NCBI GenBank assembly: GCA_016713535.1 | Contig: JADJOY010000039.1 | Coordinates: 1 to 64,000 of the forward strand | DNA: 64,000 nucleotides | Direction of reading: 5' to 3' | From: Deltaproteobacteria bacterium | Lineage (GTDB): Bacteria; JADJOY01 | Shown: piece after piece, positions 1 through 12,354 of the stretch | Numbering within the stretch: position 1 is the stretch's first letter | How the letters are laid out: each line of letters opens with the position of its first letter | Notes under the pieces: generated by a model | The model's input: only the letters and a program-made list of their open reading frames with translations | Databases searched by the model: none | Told to the model about the DNA's origin: nothing | Made by a program: the position numbers and the translations under genes

Positions 1-598
1 CCTCGAGCGTGCGGGATGGTGCACCGAACTGGCGGTCGAGCGCCAGGTTCACGCGCAGCACGTTGACGGTGGGCTCACCCAGGAACCCCAAGTCGCGCCC
101 CTTCACGTGCGCCTGGATCACGGTTTCGACGCGCTCGGCGCTCAGGCCGCGCGCTCTGGCGATACGCGGCGCCTGCCACAGCGCCGCGGCGGGTGACACG
201 TGTGGATCGAGACCACTGGCCGAGGTGGTGACGAGCTCCGCCGGTACCGCACCCTTGGCGTCCGGGTTCTCGCTCTGCAAACGCGTGACGTCAGCCGCCA
301 CCCGGTCGCGGAGCTTCTGCGAGGTGGGTCCGAGGTTCGAGCCGCCCGAGGCACCGGCGTCCCAACCGTCCGCCCCAGCGGCGGACGGCCGCGGCTGGAG
401 GTACCCGGGGTTCTCGAACCCCTGCCCGATCAGGCTCGATCCGACCACGTTCCCGGCGGCGTCCACGACCATGCTGCCGTTCGCCTTGTCGGTGAACAGG
501 GCCTGAGCGACGCCCGTCATGGCGAGCGGGTAGAGCAAGCCAGTCAGGACCAGGGTGACGACGGCGGTCCGGAGCGCAATCAACAGTTCGCGTTTCAT
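1..598 (-). CDS. kdpC: KdpC, potassium-transporting ATPase subunit C (partial at window edge)
   Basis: Seen: translation from the ATG at 598 gives MKRELLIALRTAVVTLVL, one N-terminal membrane helix, then the KdpC core with GSSLIGQGF, a PRPSAAG segment, SGSNLGPTS-like SGGSNLGPTS, and LVTTSASGLDPHVSP. GEPTVNVLRVNLALD follows close to the window edge. The open frame runs off base 1, so the stop codon is not in the window; about 199 codons are visible, already close to the full family length of 190-200. Known: KdpC is the single-pass chaperone-like subunit that helps KdpB bind ATP in the KdpFABC inner-membrane K+ pump. It lies 17 bp after kdpB in the same operon. kdpDE, the usual sensor-regulator pair, would have to lie outside the window. 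Confidence 0.95.
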   Translation of the reverse strand, partial: MKRELLIALRTAVVTLVLTGLLYPLAMTGVAQALFTDKANGSMVVDAAGNVVGSSLIGQGFENPGYLQPRPSAAGADGWDAGASGGSNLGPTSQKLRDRVAADVTRLQSENPDAKGAVPAELVTTSASGLDPHVSPAAALWQAPRIARARGLSAERVETVIQAHVKGRDLGFLGEPTVNVLRVNLALDRQFGAPSRTLE

Positions 599-615
599 GT
601 TGCTTCTCTCCTCGA

Positions 616-2667
616 TCACGTGAGCCCGACCACGGTGAGTGCCACGTCGATGATCTTGATGCCGATGAACGGCGCCACGATCCCGCCGAGGCCGTAGATG
701 AGCAGCGAGCGCCTGAGCAGTGCCGCCGCGCCGATGGGCCGGTAGGCGACGCCGCGAAGAGCCAGCGGGATGAGCACGATGATGATGATGGCGTTGAAGA
801 TCACCGCGGCCAGGATCGCGCTCATCGGTGACGCCAGGTGCATGACGTTGAGCGGCGCGATCTCGGGGAACACGCCCATGAAGATCGCCGGCAGGATCGC
901 GAAGTACTTGGCCACGTCGTTGGCGATCGAGAACGTGGTGAGCGTGCCGCGGGTCATGAGGAGCTGCTTCCCGACCTCGACCACCTCGAGGAGCTTGGTG
1001 GGGTTCGAGTCGAGGTCCACCATGTTTCCCGCTTCCTTCGCGGCCTGGGTGCCGGTGTTCATCGCGACACCCACGTCGGCCTGAGCGAGCGCCGGCGCGT
1101 CGTTGGTGCCGTCTCCGGTCATCGCCACGAGCTTGCCCTTGGCCTGCTCGTCACGGATGAACTTCATCTTCATCTCGGGGGTCGCCTCGGCGAGGAAGCT
1201 GTCGACCCCGGCCTCCGAGGCGATCGCCGCGGCGGTGCGCGGGTTGTCGCCGGTGATCATCACCGTGGTGATGCCCATGGCGCGAAAGCGCGCGAAGCGC
1301 TCCTTGATCCCTTCCTTGACCATGTCTTTGAGGTGGATGACCCCCAGTACTTGGTGGCCGTCGGCGACGGCGAGAGGCGTCCCGCCCGACGAGCCGATGC
1401 GGTCGGCGATGTCACGGAGCTCCTTGGGAACGTTGCCGCCCAGGGACTCGACCCACTGGGCCACCGAGTCGACCGCTCCCTTGCGGACCATGCGACCGTC
1501 GAGGTCGCAGCCGCTCATCCGGGTCTGGGCGGTGAAGGGGATGAAGTGAGCGCCGAGGCCGACGATGTTGCGAGCCCGGATCGCGAACTTCTCCTTGACC
1601 AGCACCACGATCGAGCGTCCCTCGGGCGTCTCGTCGGCGAGGCTGGCGAGCTGTGCCGCGTCGGCCAGGTCCTCGGTCCGCACTCCCGGCACCGGCACCA
1701 GCTCGTGCGCCATGCGGTTGCCGATGGTGATGGTGCCGGTCTTGTCGAGCAGCAGAGTGTTGACGTCGCCGGAGGCTTCGACGGCCTTGCCGCTCATGGC
1801 GAGGACGTTGTGTTGCATGACGCGGTCCATGCCGGCGATGCCGATGGCCGACAACAGGCCGCCGATGGTCGTCGGGATCAGGCAAACCAGCAGGGCGACG
1901 ACGACCGTGGCGGAGAGCGTGATCCCCGAGTAGAGCGCGAGCGGCACCAGCGTCAGACACGCGAACAGGAAGATCAGCGTGAGGCCCACGAGCAGGATGT
2001 GGAGCGCGATCTCGTTCGGGGTCTTCTGGCGCGCGGCGCCCTCGACCAGCCCGATCATGCGGTCGAGGAAGCTCTCGCCGGGGTTGGCGCCGATCCGCAC
2101 CACGATCCGGTCCGAGAGCACCTTGGTGCCGCCGGTGACCGAGGAGCGGTCACCGCCGCTCTCGCGGATGACCGGCGCGGACTCGCCGGTGATCGCCGAC
2201 TCGTCGACCGAGGCGATGCCTTCGATGACCTCGCCGTCTCCGGGGATGAGCTCGCCGGCGTCGATGATCACCACGTCGCCCTTCTTGAGCTGCGACGCCG
2301 GAACGGTCTCTTCACCCTTGCCGACGCGGCGGCGCGCAGTCGTTTCCTTGCGCATGCGTCGCAAGGTCTGGGCCTGGGCCTTGCCGCGGCCCTCGGCCAC
2401 GGCCTCGGCGAAGTTCGCGAACAGCACCGTGAACCACAGCCACACGCACACGGAGCCGGTGAACCAGTTCGGGGCGGCACCCGGTCCAGACGCCGCGATA
2501 TCGCGGATCCACACCACCGCGGTCAGCACCGCACCGACACCGACCACGAACATCACCGGGTTCTTGGCGAGCAAACGGGGGTCGAGCTTGGTGAAGCTGT
2601 CGATCAGCGCCTGCTCGAGGATCGCGGGATCGAACAGCGACTTGGAGGCTTTCTCGTGGCGACTCAT
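616..2667 (-). CDS. kdpB: KdpB, potassium-transporting P-type ATPase catalytic subunit
   Basis: Seen: 683 residues, normal for KdpB. The actuator TGES motif is near residue 159, the phosphorylation motif DKTGT near residue 307 and the hinge [19 protein letters not shown] near residue 500, with hydrophobic segments at the N-terminus, around 200-260 and at the C-terminus. No frame break. Known: KdpB hydrolyses ATP, is phosphorylated on the DKTGT aspartate, and drives K+ import through KdpA. It starts at an ATG two bases after the kdpA stop codon, so the two are almost certainly cotranslated. Induction at low K+ is expected from the family; the operators at 5106-5154 are the only visible control sites upstream of the operon. 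Confidence 0.98.
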   Translation of the reverse strand: MSRHEKASKSLFDPAILEQALIDSFTKLDPRLLAKNPVMFVVGVGAVLTAVVWIRDIAASGPGAAPNWFTGSVCVWLWFTVLFANFAEAVAEGRGKAQAQTLRRMRKETTARRRVGKGEETVPASQLKKGDVVIIDAGELIPGDGEVIEGIASVDESAITGESAPVIRESGGDRSSVTGGTKVLSDRIVVRIGANPGESFLDRMIGLVEGAARQKTPNEIALHILLVGLTLIFLFACLTLVPLALYSGITLSATVVVALLVCLIPTTIGGLLSAIGIAGMDRVMQHNVLAMSGKAVEASGDVNTLLLDKTGTITIGNRMAHELVPVPGVRTEDLADAAQLASLADETPEGRSIVVLVKEKFAIRARNIVGLGAHFIPFTAQTRMSGCDLDGRMVRKGAVDSVAQWVESLGGNVPKELRDIADRIGSSGGTPLAVADGHQVLGVIHLKDMVKEGIKERFARFRAMGITTVMITGDNPRTAAAIASEAGVDSFLAEATPEMKMKFIRDEQAKGKLVAMTGDGTNDAPALAQADVGVAMNTGTQAAKEAGNMVDLDSNPTKLLEVVEVGKQLLMTRGTLTTFSIANDVAKYFAILPAIFMGVFPEIAPLNVMHLASPMSAILAAVIFNAIIIIVLIPLALRGVAYRPIGAAALLRRSLLIYGLGGIVAPFIGIKIIDVALTVVGLT

Positions 2668-2669
2668 GG

Positions 2670-4391
2670 TCAGAACACCTTTCCGTTCGATGCGAGGAAG
2701 TGCTCGACGATCGGGCCCAGGCAGAGCGCGGGGAAGAACGTCAACGCACCCACGATCACGACCACGCTCACCAGCAGCATCACGAACGTCGCACCGTTGG
2801 TCGGGAACGTTCCCGGACCGGCGACGACGGTCTTCTTGCCCACCATCGAGCCGGCGATCGCGAGCGCCGGCAGGATCATCCAGAAGCGACCCGCCAGCAT
2901 CGTGAGACCCAGCGTCACGTTCCAGAAGGGCACGTTGGCGTTGAGGCCGGCGAAGGCCGAGCCGTTGTTACCAGCACCGCTCGAGTAGGCGTAGAGGATC
3001 TCGCTGAGACCGTGGGGTCCGGCGTTGTTGAGCGACGACACGCCGTAGGGAGCCACCGCGGCCCAGGCCGAGTGGCCGAGGATCACGAGCGGGAAGATCA
3101 GCACGTAGAGCATCGCGAGCTTCATCTCGCGGCCCTCGATCTTCTTGCCCAGGTACTCGGGGGTCCGGCCGACCATCAGGCCAGCGATGAACACCGCGAG
3201 CAACGCATAGACCAGCATCCCGTAGAGCCCGGCGCCGACGCCGCCGAACACCACCTCGCCGAGCTGGATGTTGAAGAGCGGCACCAGCCCACCGAGCGGG
3301 TTGAAGCTGTCGTGCATGGCGTTCACCGCGCCGCACGACGCGCCGGTGGTGACCGTCGCGTAGAGCGCCGAGTTGGTGATGCCGTAGCGGCACTCCTTCC
3401 CTTCCATGTTGCCGGCGCTCTGGTCGACCGCCAGCCCGGCGAGCGCCGGGTTGGGCTTCGACTCGGCCCAGTAGGCGGTGGTCACACCGACGGCGAACAA
3501 GATCGCCATGGCCCCGAACAGCGCCCAGCCTTGGCGCTGGTCCTTCGCCATCCGGCCATAGGTGTAGGTGAGCCCCGCGGGGATCGCGAAGATCATGAAC
3601 ATCGACAGGAAGTTGGTGAACGGGGTGGGGTTCTCGAAGGGGTGTGCCGCGTTGGCGTTGAAGAAGCCGCCGCCGTTGGTGCCGAGCTGCTTGATGACTT
3701 CCTGGGAAGCGACCGGCCCCATCGCGATGGTCTGCTTGGCGCCCTCGAGGGTGGTGACCTGCTGGTAAGGAGCCAGGTTCTGGATCACGCCTTGCGACAT
3801 CAGCACCACCGCGAGCACGATCGAGAGCGGCAGCAGCACGTAGAGCGTTCCGCGGATGACGTCGACCCAGAAGTTGCCGAGGGTCTTGGCTCCGGCCGGT
3901 CCTCCACGGCGCGTGAGGCCACGCGCCAGCGCGAGAGCGATGCCGATGCCCGCGGCCGCCGACATGAAGTTGTGCCAGGCGAGACCGGCCATCTGGGTCA
4001 GATAGCTCATGGTCGACTCGCCGCCGTACGACTGCCAGTTGGTGTTGGTCGTGAAGCTCGCCGCGGTGTTGAACGCCAGCGCCTCGCCGACCGGCGGCAG
4101 GCCCTGCGGGTTCCACGGCAGCACGAGCTGGAGGCGCTGGAAGCCGTATGTCACGAGCACCCCGAGCGCGCTGAAGGCCAGCACCGCGAACGCGTAGCCC
4201 TGCCAGACCTGCTCCTTCGACGGGTCGACACCGCACAGCTTGTAGAGCCCTCGCTCGAGGGGACCGAGGACGCGAGGGAGAGGCTGACGCTCGCCCTCGA
4301 ACACCTGGAACATGTAGATCCCGAGTGGCTTGGCGATCGCGAGGATCGCGAGCGAGAAGAACAGGATCTGGAGCCAACCGTTGGCCGTCAT
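2670..4391 (-). CDS. kdpA: KdpA, potassium-transporting ATPase K+-channel subunit
   Basis: Seen: 573 residues, ten or so hydrophobic segments, and KdpA signature stretches [18 protein letters not shown] (near residue 110), [19 protein letters not shown] (near 240) and [14 protein letters not shown] (near 475). These correspond to the pore/selectivity-filter repeats of the SKT superfamily. Known: KdpA selects and conducts K+ in the inner membrane within KdpFABC. The gene is intact and sits between kdpF (37 bp upstream) and kdpB (2 bp downstream). Confidence 0.98.
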   Translation of the reverse strand: MTANGWLQILFFSLAILAIAKPLGIYMFQVFEGERQPLPRVLGPLERGLYKLCGVDPSKEQVWQGYAFAVLAFSALGVLVTYGFQRLQLVLPWNPQGLPPVGEALAFNTAASFTTNTNWQSYGGESTMSYLTQMAGLAWHNFMSAAAGIGIALALARGLTRRGGPAGAKTLGNFWVDVIRGTLYVLLPLSIVLAVVLMSQGVIQNLAPYQQVTTLEGAKQTIAMGPVASQEVIKQLGTNGGGFFNANAAHPFENPTPFTNFLSMFMIFAIPAGLTYTYGRMAKDQRQGWALFGAMAILFAVGVTTAYWAESKPNPALAGLAVDQSAGNMEGKECRYGITNSALYATVTTGASCGAVNAMHDSFNPLGGLVPLFNIQLGEVVFGGVGAGLYGMLVYALLAVFIAGLMVGRTPEYLGKKIEGREMKLAMLYVLIFPLVILGHSAWAAVAPYGVSSLNNAGPHGLSEILYAYSSGAGNNGSAFAGLNANVPFWNVTLGLTMLAGRFWMILPALAIAGSMVGKKTVVAGPGTFPTNGATFVMLLVSVVVIVGALTFFPALCLGPIVEHFLASNGKVF

Positions 4392-4428
4392 GGCGATTCT
4401 CCGGACGACGTGTCTCTGAACTGCGTGC

Positions 4429-4518
4429 TCAGAACCGCTCGGGGCGGATCAGGGCGTAGACGAGATAGGCGGTGAGGGCGATCGCGAGCAGACCGCCCAA
4501 CGCATAGTCGAGAGTCAT
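4429..4518 (-). CDS. kdpF: KdpF, small stabilising subunit of the Kdp pump
   Basis: Seen: 29 residues starting MTLDYALGGLLAIALTAY and ending LIRPERF, a single membrane helix with the positively charged C-terminus typical of KdpF. The start is the ATG at 4518; a longer reading frame upstream in the same phase is low-complexity and not credible. Known: KdpF is a roughly 29-residue peptide that stabilises KdpABC in the inner membrane. Its place directly before kdpA is the standard order. Confidence 0.93.
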   Translation of the reverse strand: MTLDYALGGLLAIALTAYLVYALIRPERF

Positions 4519-4534
4519 GTGGATCCTCCGGGGT

Positions 4535-4618
4535 TCACAGGCGGTCGCAGGCGTGGACGTAGCCCCACGACAAGCCGAAGAAGACGACGATGACGGCGAT
4601 GAAGACGAGATCGAGCAT
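4535..4618 (-). CDS. 27-residue membrane peptide ahead of kdpF
   Basis: Seen: an ATG at 4618, seven bases after a strong GGAGG ribosome-binding site, opens MLDLVFIAVIVVFFGLSWG and ends YVHACDRL: one membrane helix of about 20 residues plus a short polar tail. It stops 16 bp before kdpF. Known: many kdp operons carry a 25-30-residue single-helix ORF before kdpF, often automatically annotated as a 'potassium ABC transporter ATPase' although it has no ATPase domain. Inferred: a small accessory subunit of the Kdp complex. The strong RBS, the tight spacing and the tryptophan-containing helix make a real gene likely. Confidence 0.7.
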   Translation of the reverse strand: MLDLVFIAVIVVFFGLSWGYVHACDRL

Positions 4619-4632
4619 CGAAACCTCCGCAC

Positions 4633-5025
4633 TCAGGGAGACGTCAGTCCGCGCGGGTTCGGGGGCGCGGAACCCACTGGAATGACTTTCGAGATCAGCC
4701 GCATGCAGTCCGCGTCGCACTCGGGAAGCCAGCTCAGCACCGTGGCGCGGGCGCGGCACTGCTCGTCGAGCGCCGGCTCGGGATCGTCGAGGCAGAGACT
4801 CTTGAACGTGCCGAGCTCGCGCTCGTAGAGCGCGAGGCGCTCCGCCGCGGGCAGGCGCAGGACGGCGCGACGCTCGGCACCCGTCCACCAGAACCAGGCG
4901 CCGAGCGCGACGATGGTTGCGAGCAGCCATCCGAGCACGCGGCGCGGCTTGACCTCGAGGGGAGACGGCGTGTCGTCGAAGCGGTCCGGCTTGTCGTCGA
5001 AAGGGCTCACGGTCGGCTCGTTCAT
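4633..5025 (-). CDS. 130-residue membrane-anchored protein at the head of the kdp operon
   Basis: Not recognised as a named family. Seen: start ATG 5025 (MNEPTVSPFDDKPDRF), an acidic cytoplasmic N-terminus, one membrane helix at about 29-48 (VLGWLLATIVALGAWFWW), then about 80 soluble residues. That domain has four cysteines: C78 in SLCLDDPEPALDEQC, C90, and two in PECDADCMR. This fits an extracytoplasmic domain held by disulfides. It ends 14 bp before the 27-residue peptide, so it is probably the first gene of the kdp transcript. Two palindromic operators lie 80-130 bp upstream. Inferred: an envelope-located accessory or sensor of K+ uptake; the function is not established. Confidence 0.6.
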   Translation of the reverse strand: MNEPTVSPFDDKPDRFDDTPSPLEVKPRRVLGWLLATIVALGAWFWWTGAERRAVLRLPAAERLALYERELGTFKSLCLDDPEPALDEQCRARATVLSWLPECDADCMRLISKVIPVGSAPPNPRGLTSP

Positions 5026-5105
5026 GGTGACCGATCTCAGGGCAAGGGGCGTGCCGGCGACGGCGGCCGAAAGCGCCGTGGATCCGGGTCTCTTCGGCAC
5101 TGGCG

Positions 5106-5154
5106 TCGTGCACGTTGCACGAACTCCACGGCTGCCCTCGTGCGAGTTGCACGA
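5106..5154. promoter_or_regulatory. Operator pair upstream of the kdp operon
   Basis: Two copies of a 17-bp palindrome: TCGTGCACGTTGCACGA at 5106-5122 (arms perfectly complementary) and TCGTGCGAGTTGCACGA at 5138-5154 (one arm mismatch). Their centres are 32 bp apart, about three helical turns. The same palindrome occurs twice, again 32 bp apart, upstream of the KimA-like K+ permease at 5622-5670. Inferred: paired sites for one dimeric regulator controlling both K+ uptake systems. The regulator is not identified in the window. Confidence 0.7.
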
Positions 5155-5290
5155 GCGCTTCGGCGGCGCGGCGACGATCGGCTCGGAATCGCAGCGAAAT
5201 CGCGCGCCGCCTGCGAGGCACTCCACTTGCGATGGCGGGCGGCGGTGTCGGTGGCGGGATGGTGACGCGCGCTACCGGGGAGAGGACGCC

Positions 5291-5389
5291 GTGAAGCGAA
5301 TCGAAGCGATCGTGAAGCCCTTCGAGCTCGACACGCGCGCACTGTCCTCTCGGGCGGCGGTCCGCACCGGCCGCGGCAACGACGCCTAG
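5291..5389 (+). pseudogene. Internally deleted P-II signalling protein remnant
   Basis: Seen: a GTG start with an upstream GGGAGAGG opens MKRIEAIVKPFELD, which matches the start of GlnB/GlnK (MKkIEAIiKPFkLD). After nine unrelated residues the frame ends VRTGRGNDA-stop, resembling the P-II C-terminus (IRTGErGeDA). About 80 central residues, including the uridylylated T-loop, are missing, so the 32-codon product cannot form the P-II fold. Inferred: a deletion remnant of a glnK-like gene. The alternative is a chance N-terminal match, but a run of about a dozen residues in the right place with a plausible start makes that less likely. Confidence 0.5.
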
Positions 5390-5600
5390 GCCCGGCGGGG
5401 ATGGAGGCGTTCGAGGCCCAGATGGGGGAGCACGAGCCCGCGATGCGCGGCGCCGGCGCCGGCGTCGTCGCACGGCGACGTGAGCGGCGTCGACCTGGAC
5501 ACGGCGAGCGCCGCGTGGGCCCGGTTCGTCGACGTCGAGCGCACGATCCTGGCGCTTTCGCCTAACACCCGCGCCGCGGACGCCCACCCGCCCCGGTCAC
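5390..5600. other. Unassigned stretch between the P-II remnant and the permease operators
   Basis: No recognisable gene. One frame ends in a short peptide reading DLDTASAAWARFVDVERTI and stopping near 5617, without an identifiable start or family. The high G+C content makes such open stretches expected by chance. It may be debris of a gene lost together with most of the P-II gene. Confidence 0.3.
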
Positions 5601-5621
5601 CGCCCCACCCTCGCTGAGGCG

Positions 5622-5670
5622 CCGTGCACATTGCACGGCGCCCCGTGCCCACATCGTGCGTGTTGCACGG
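5622..5670. promoter_or_regulatory. Operator pair upstream of the KimA-like permease
   Basis: CCGTGCACATTGCACGG at 5622-5638 (perfect arms, extended by flanking GGCG/CGCC to a longer palindrome) and TCGTGCGTGTTGCACGG at 5654-5670 (imperfect arms). Centres are 32 bp apart, exactly as in the pair at 5106-5154. The sites end about 135 bp before the permease start codon. Shared consensus: YCGTGCRNRTTGCACGR. Confidence 0.7.
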
Positions 5671-5804
5671 TCGGCGGTGGTGCGCGGTGACCAGTCCCGC
5701 GAAATCGTTGCGGAACCGACCGGCTGGCCGGGGCACGTGGCTTGCGCTCTCGGCGCCCTCTTCGGCGCCCGCGCGCGCCGCTCGCGTTCGCTCCCGGAGA
5801 TCCC

Positions 5805-7647
5805 ATGCCCGCCCCCGCAGCAGCCCCTTCGCCCGACCCCGCCCCGCCCCCTCCGGAAGATCCTGGCCCCAAACGCAACGGCGACTCGTCCTTCTCGTTG
5901 CGCCGGCTGGTGATCGGCGCTCCCCGGGACCTGAGCGACACCTCGATCTTCCACCGCCCGTCGCTGATCCCGTTCCTGGCGTGGGTAGGGCTCGGCGCCG
6001 ACGGGCTGTCGTCGTCGGCCTACGGCCCCGAGGAGGCGTTCCGCACCCTCGGCGACCACACCTATCTCGCGGTGGGACTGGCCGCGCTCACCGCGACCAC
6101 GGTGTTCCTGATCTCGGCCGCCTACAGCCGGGGCGGCGGGTACGTGGTCGCCACCAAGCTCTTGGGCGAGCGCGTCGGCGTGATCTCGGGCTCGGCGCTG
6201 CTGGTCGACTACGTGCTCACCATCACGGTGTCGATCGCGGCGGCCGGTGACGCGCTCTTCAGCTTCGTGCCCGCATCCTGGCAAGCGTGGAAGCCCGCCT
6301 TCGAGATCGTCTCGATCATCGCCCTCACCACCCTCAACATCCGCGGCGTGAAGGAGTCGGTGCTGGTGCTGGCGCCGATCTTCGTGGCGTTCGTGATCAC
6401 CCACGTGCTGCTGATCGTGGTCGGGATCGGCCGCCACGTCCCCGAGATCCCGGCGACCGCGGCCCACCTCTCCGAGGGCTTCCGCCACGGCTGGTCGACC
6501 CTCGGCGCGAGCGGGTTGCTGCTGCTCTTCGCTCACGCCTACTCGCTCGGCGGCGGCACCTACACCGGGATCGAGGCGGTCTCGAACGGCCTGCAGATCA
6601 TGCGCGAGCCCAAGGTGCCGACGGCGCGGCACATGCCTCGCCTCCCCACCACACCGCCAGCCCGCCCCCCCGCGATGACCGTGTTCACGCTCATCACCGA
6701 GGGCGCGCTGTTGGTGGTGGCGGCGCAGGCCGGCTTCCTCGACGGCCCGCGGGTGCTCGCGAACATGGCGGTGGACTCGTGGGTGCCACGGCGGTTCGCC
6801 GCGGTGTCCGAGCGCCTCACCACCCAGGACGGCATCGTGCTGATGGGGACGCTCGCGCTCGCGGCCCTGCTCTACACCCACGGCAGCGTGAGCCGCCTCG
6901 TGGTCATGTACAGCATCAACGTGTTCCTGACCTTCTCGCCAGCACCAGCACCCACCCGCGAAGATCGGGCGGCGCCGCAACCTGGTGCTCTTCGGCGCGA
7001 GCTTCCTGCTCTGCGCCACGATCCTCGTCATCACCGTGGTGGAGAAGTTCCGCGAGGGCGGCTGGATCACGCTCTTCGTGACCACCGCGCTGGTGGTCTT
7101 CTGCTACCGGATCCGCCGTCACTACCGCGATCTGGCGAAGGTCGTCGAGGGGCTCTTCGCGTCGCCCAGCGACCTGCCGGCGTCGTCGCGGGCGGCCGTG
7201 GCCCAGCCCGACCCCGACCGCCCCACCGCCGCCGTGCTCGTCGCCGCGTACGGCGGGCTCGGCCTCCACACCGTGCTCAACCTCTTCCGCGCGTTCCCCA
7301 GGCACTACGAGAACCTGGTGTTCATCTCGGTCGGCGTCGTGGACTCGGGCGCCTTCAAGGGCGAGGAGACCGTCCCCGCGCTCGTCGAGCGGACCCGCGG
7401 CAACCTCCAGCGATACGTCGACTTCGCCCACCGCATGGGCATGCCCGACCTACCCCGCGGGGGCCGAGAACCCTGCCTGCGGGTGCTCGAGGAGTTCCCG
7501 CGCACGGTCTTCTTCGCGGGCAAGGTCATCTTCCAGCGCGAGCGCTGGTACCAGCGCCTGCTCCACAACGAGACCGCCCTCGCCCTGCAGAAGCGCCTGC
7601 AGTGGGACGGCCACACCATGGTGATCATCCCCGCGCGGATCACGTGA
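5805..7647 (+). pseudogene. KimA-like APC-superfamily potassium permease with internal losses
   Basis: Seen: ATG at 5805 after CCGGAG; a proline-rich leader, then LRRLVIGAPRDLSD, GLSSSAYGPEEAFRTLG and GGGYVVATKLLGERVG, the N-terminal half of APC/KimA-type permeases. After a frame break near 6940 it resumes with FLLCATILVITVVEKFREGG and a cytoplasmic UspA-like tail ending WYQRLLHNETALALQKRLQW. Known: KimA (YdaO) relatives import K+ with H+. Odd: relative to family members from memory, blocks appear missing after AYSR (the usual link to GGGGY), in the middle (a proline-rich PRLPTTPPARPP joins two helices), near 6940, and in the tail around 7450. Inferred: a decayed gene, though assembly damage is possible. 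It sits downstream of operators shared with kdp. Confidence 0.65.
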
Positions 7648-7671
7648 CGGGGGGGGTGAGAGGCCGCCCGA

Positions 7672-7800
7672 TGTAAAGCACTTGCTATACAAAATCGTAA
7701 AGCAACTGCTTTACATTTTTTGTAAAGCTACTGCTCCACAGCCGGATTTCGCGAGATTCGCCCGCAAAACACGCGAAATTGCCCCCTCTGAGGGGCTGCA
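7672..7800. repeat. Structured direct repeat, copy A (left edge of defence island)
   Basis: Three 20-bp palindromes follow each other at 7672-7691, 7696-7715 and 7721-7740. Consensus is TGTAAAGCANNTGCTTTACA, and A/T-rich spacers of 4 and 5 bp give a 24-25 bp period. A long stem follows, formed by GGATTTCGCG (7744-7753) and CGCGAAATTG (about 7772-7781), then a short CCCC/GGGG hairpin at 7782-7795. A second copy in the same orientation lies at 21477-21603; the 69-bp triple-palindrome parts are identical at 64 positions. Both copies sit between convergent genes. Confidence 0.85.
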
Positions 7801-7837
7801 GACAGCCCAGCCCGGTGTCGAAATACGCGCGGCAGGC

Positions 7838-10967
<3,130 letters not shown>

Positions 10968-10971
<4 letters not shown>

Positions 10972-11330
10972 GAAGGTGACGGGCTCCCACCGACCTCGCG
11001 CAACAGCGAATCGACGATCGCACGAAGCGGTTGTACGCGAGTTTGGATCGTTCGCCACACGAGCCGGTGATCGACAGCCGCGTAGCGGTGAATCAGGACA
11101 TTCCGGAACCCGATGATCTCCCGAAGATCGGGGATCCGGGCACTGAGGTCTGGCCGCATCTTCGCGAGCTGACTGAGCGCCTCGCCGATGATCTCGAACT
11201 TCCGCTCGACCGCAGCCTGGACCATGGGATCGCCCAGGAAGTCCTCCAGAGTCTTACCCCTGGTGAACTGCTCGACGGCGCTGGCCGCGCTCTCAACATC
11301 CCAAAGAAACGCGGCCGCTTCACGCCGCAT
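10968..11330 (-). CDS. HepT-like HEPN toxin of a MNT-HEPN pair
   Basis: Seen: 120 residues from the ATG at 11330 (MRREAAAFLWDVESAASAVE), all-helical, with the HEPN RNase motif as RNVLIHRY (R-x4-H-x-Y) near residue 75. Known: HepT HEPN proteins are RNases held inactive by AMPylation of the tyrosine in this motif by the partner MntA. The start lies inside the end of mntA (11-bp overlap), and the stop overlaps the hsdR GTG as GTGA. Inferred: toxin of a two-gene TA module cotranscribed with hsdR, perhaps guarding the defence island. Confidence 0.88.
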
Positions 11331-11631
11331 AGAGGAGCTCGCGGCTGCGCTCGATGTCGGACCGGACGTACGGATTCCGGACACTCGTCAGCATCACGAG
11401 GTCGACCGGACGCCCCACGAGTTCGGACAGCTCGTCGCGAAGCTCGAAGAACTCCTTGAGTGACGTGCCCTCGTCGTCTTCTTCGAACTCGACCAGGAAG
11501 TCGACATCCGATCGATCCGGCTCGAAATCGTCACCCCGTGCGGCCGATCCAAACACCTCGAGTCGCCGCACGCGATACCGCCGGCACACGTCCGCGATCT
11601 TGGCGCGATGCTCAGCGATCAGCGAATGCAT
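11320..11631 (-). CDS. MntA-like minimal nucleotidyltransferase antitoxin
   Basis: Seen: 103 residues from the ATG at 11631 (MHSLIAEHRAKIADVCRR). The polymerase-beta-fold signature reads FGSAARGDDFEPDRSDVDFLV, with the GS loop and DVD acidic pair intact, followed by LVGRPVDLV, where the third strand is expected. Known: MNT partners AMPylate HepT toxins. The longer frame to 11742 lacks family similarity and would run into the divergent DUF433 promoter region, so the inner ATG is preferred. The intergenic gap to the divergent DUF433 start is 124 bp. Confidence 0.88.
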   Translation of the reverse strand: MHSLIAEHRAKIADVCRRYRVRRLEVFGSAARGDDFEPDRSDVDFLVEFEEDDEGTSLKEFFELRDELSELVGRPVDLVMLTSVRNPYVRSDIERSRELLYAA

Positions 11632-12354
11632 GCCCCGCCTCCCCTGGCTCCGTCGATCATACAGCAGCCCCCGAACGACTGCGCGTCTGGTCACGGCGAT
11701 CCGGCATCGCGGTCCCCGGCTGGAAATCGAGATCCGTTCCACCTACCGTGCCGACATGATCGACCGCCGGGAAAAACGAGCCACAGCGGACCTTCGAGAC
11801 CAGCCTGCCTACACGCTCGCCGAAGCCGCGCGCTACCTCAGGGTTGCGCCCGCCACGCTGCGCTCGTGGACGCTGGGCCGGCGATACCCGAGCGCTGCCA
11901 AGACCGCCCACTTCCACCCACTCATTCAGCTCAGCTCGCGGCGTCCGCCACTCCTCTCGTTCCACGACCTCATTCAGGCCCACGTCCTCCGCTCGCTCCG
12001 GACCGATCACGGCGTGCCGCTCGGTGCGGTGCGCAAGGCCCTCGAATACGCCCAGGCCGAGCTGAAGATCGAACGTCTGTTGCTGCGGAAGGATCTGCGC
12101 ACGGACGCCGGCCAGCTCTTCCTGGAGCGATACGGCGAGCTCCTGAGTCTCTCCGCGTCCGGCCAGCTCGCCATGCGCCGCGTCTTCGAGGAACACCTGA
12201 AGCGCGTCGACTGGGACGAGTGGACGTTCCCCGTTCGGCTCTACCCGTTCGTCCGCCCCGAGGGTTCCACCCACGAACGTCCGATCGCCATCGACCCCAA
12301 GGTCGCCTTCGGCCAGCCGGTCGTGATCCGCGCCGGCATCTCCACACGCCATCG

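Noticed and set aside
838-2988. Long plus-strand ORFs (for example about 716 codons) over kdpB/kdpA
   Set aside because: Antisense shadow of kdp genes; His/Arg/Asp-rich composition, no motifs, typical of G+C-rich third-position bias.
5106-5670. The palindromes as NtrC or sigma-54 sites
   Set aside because: NtrC half-sites point the other way (TGCAC...GTGCA); here the order is GTGCA...TGCAC. No GG/GC -24/-12 pair is found at a suitable place.
7672-7740. Triple palindrome as a CRISPR array or XerCD dif site
   Set aside because: Spacers are only 4-5 bp, so it is not CRISPR; the symmetry of each unit (9-2-9) differs from dif (11-6-11), and no Xer recombinase is nearby.
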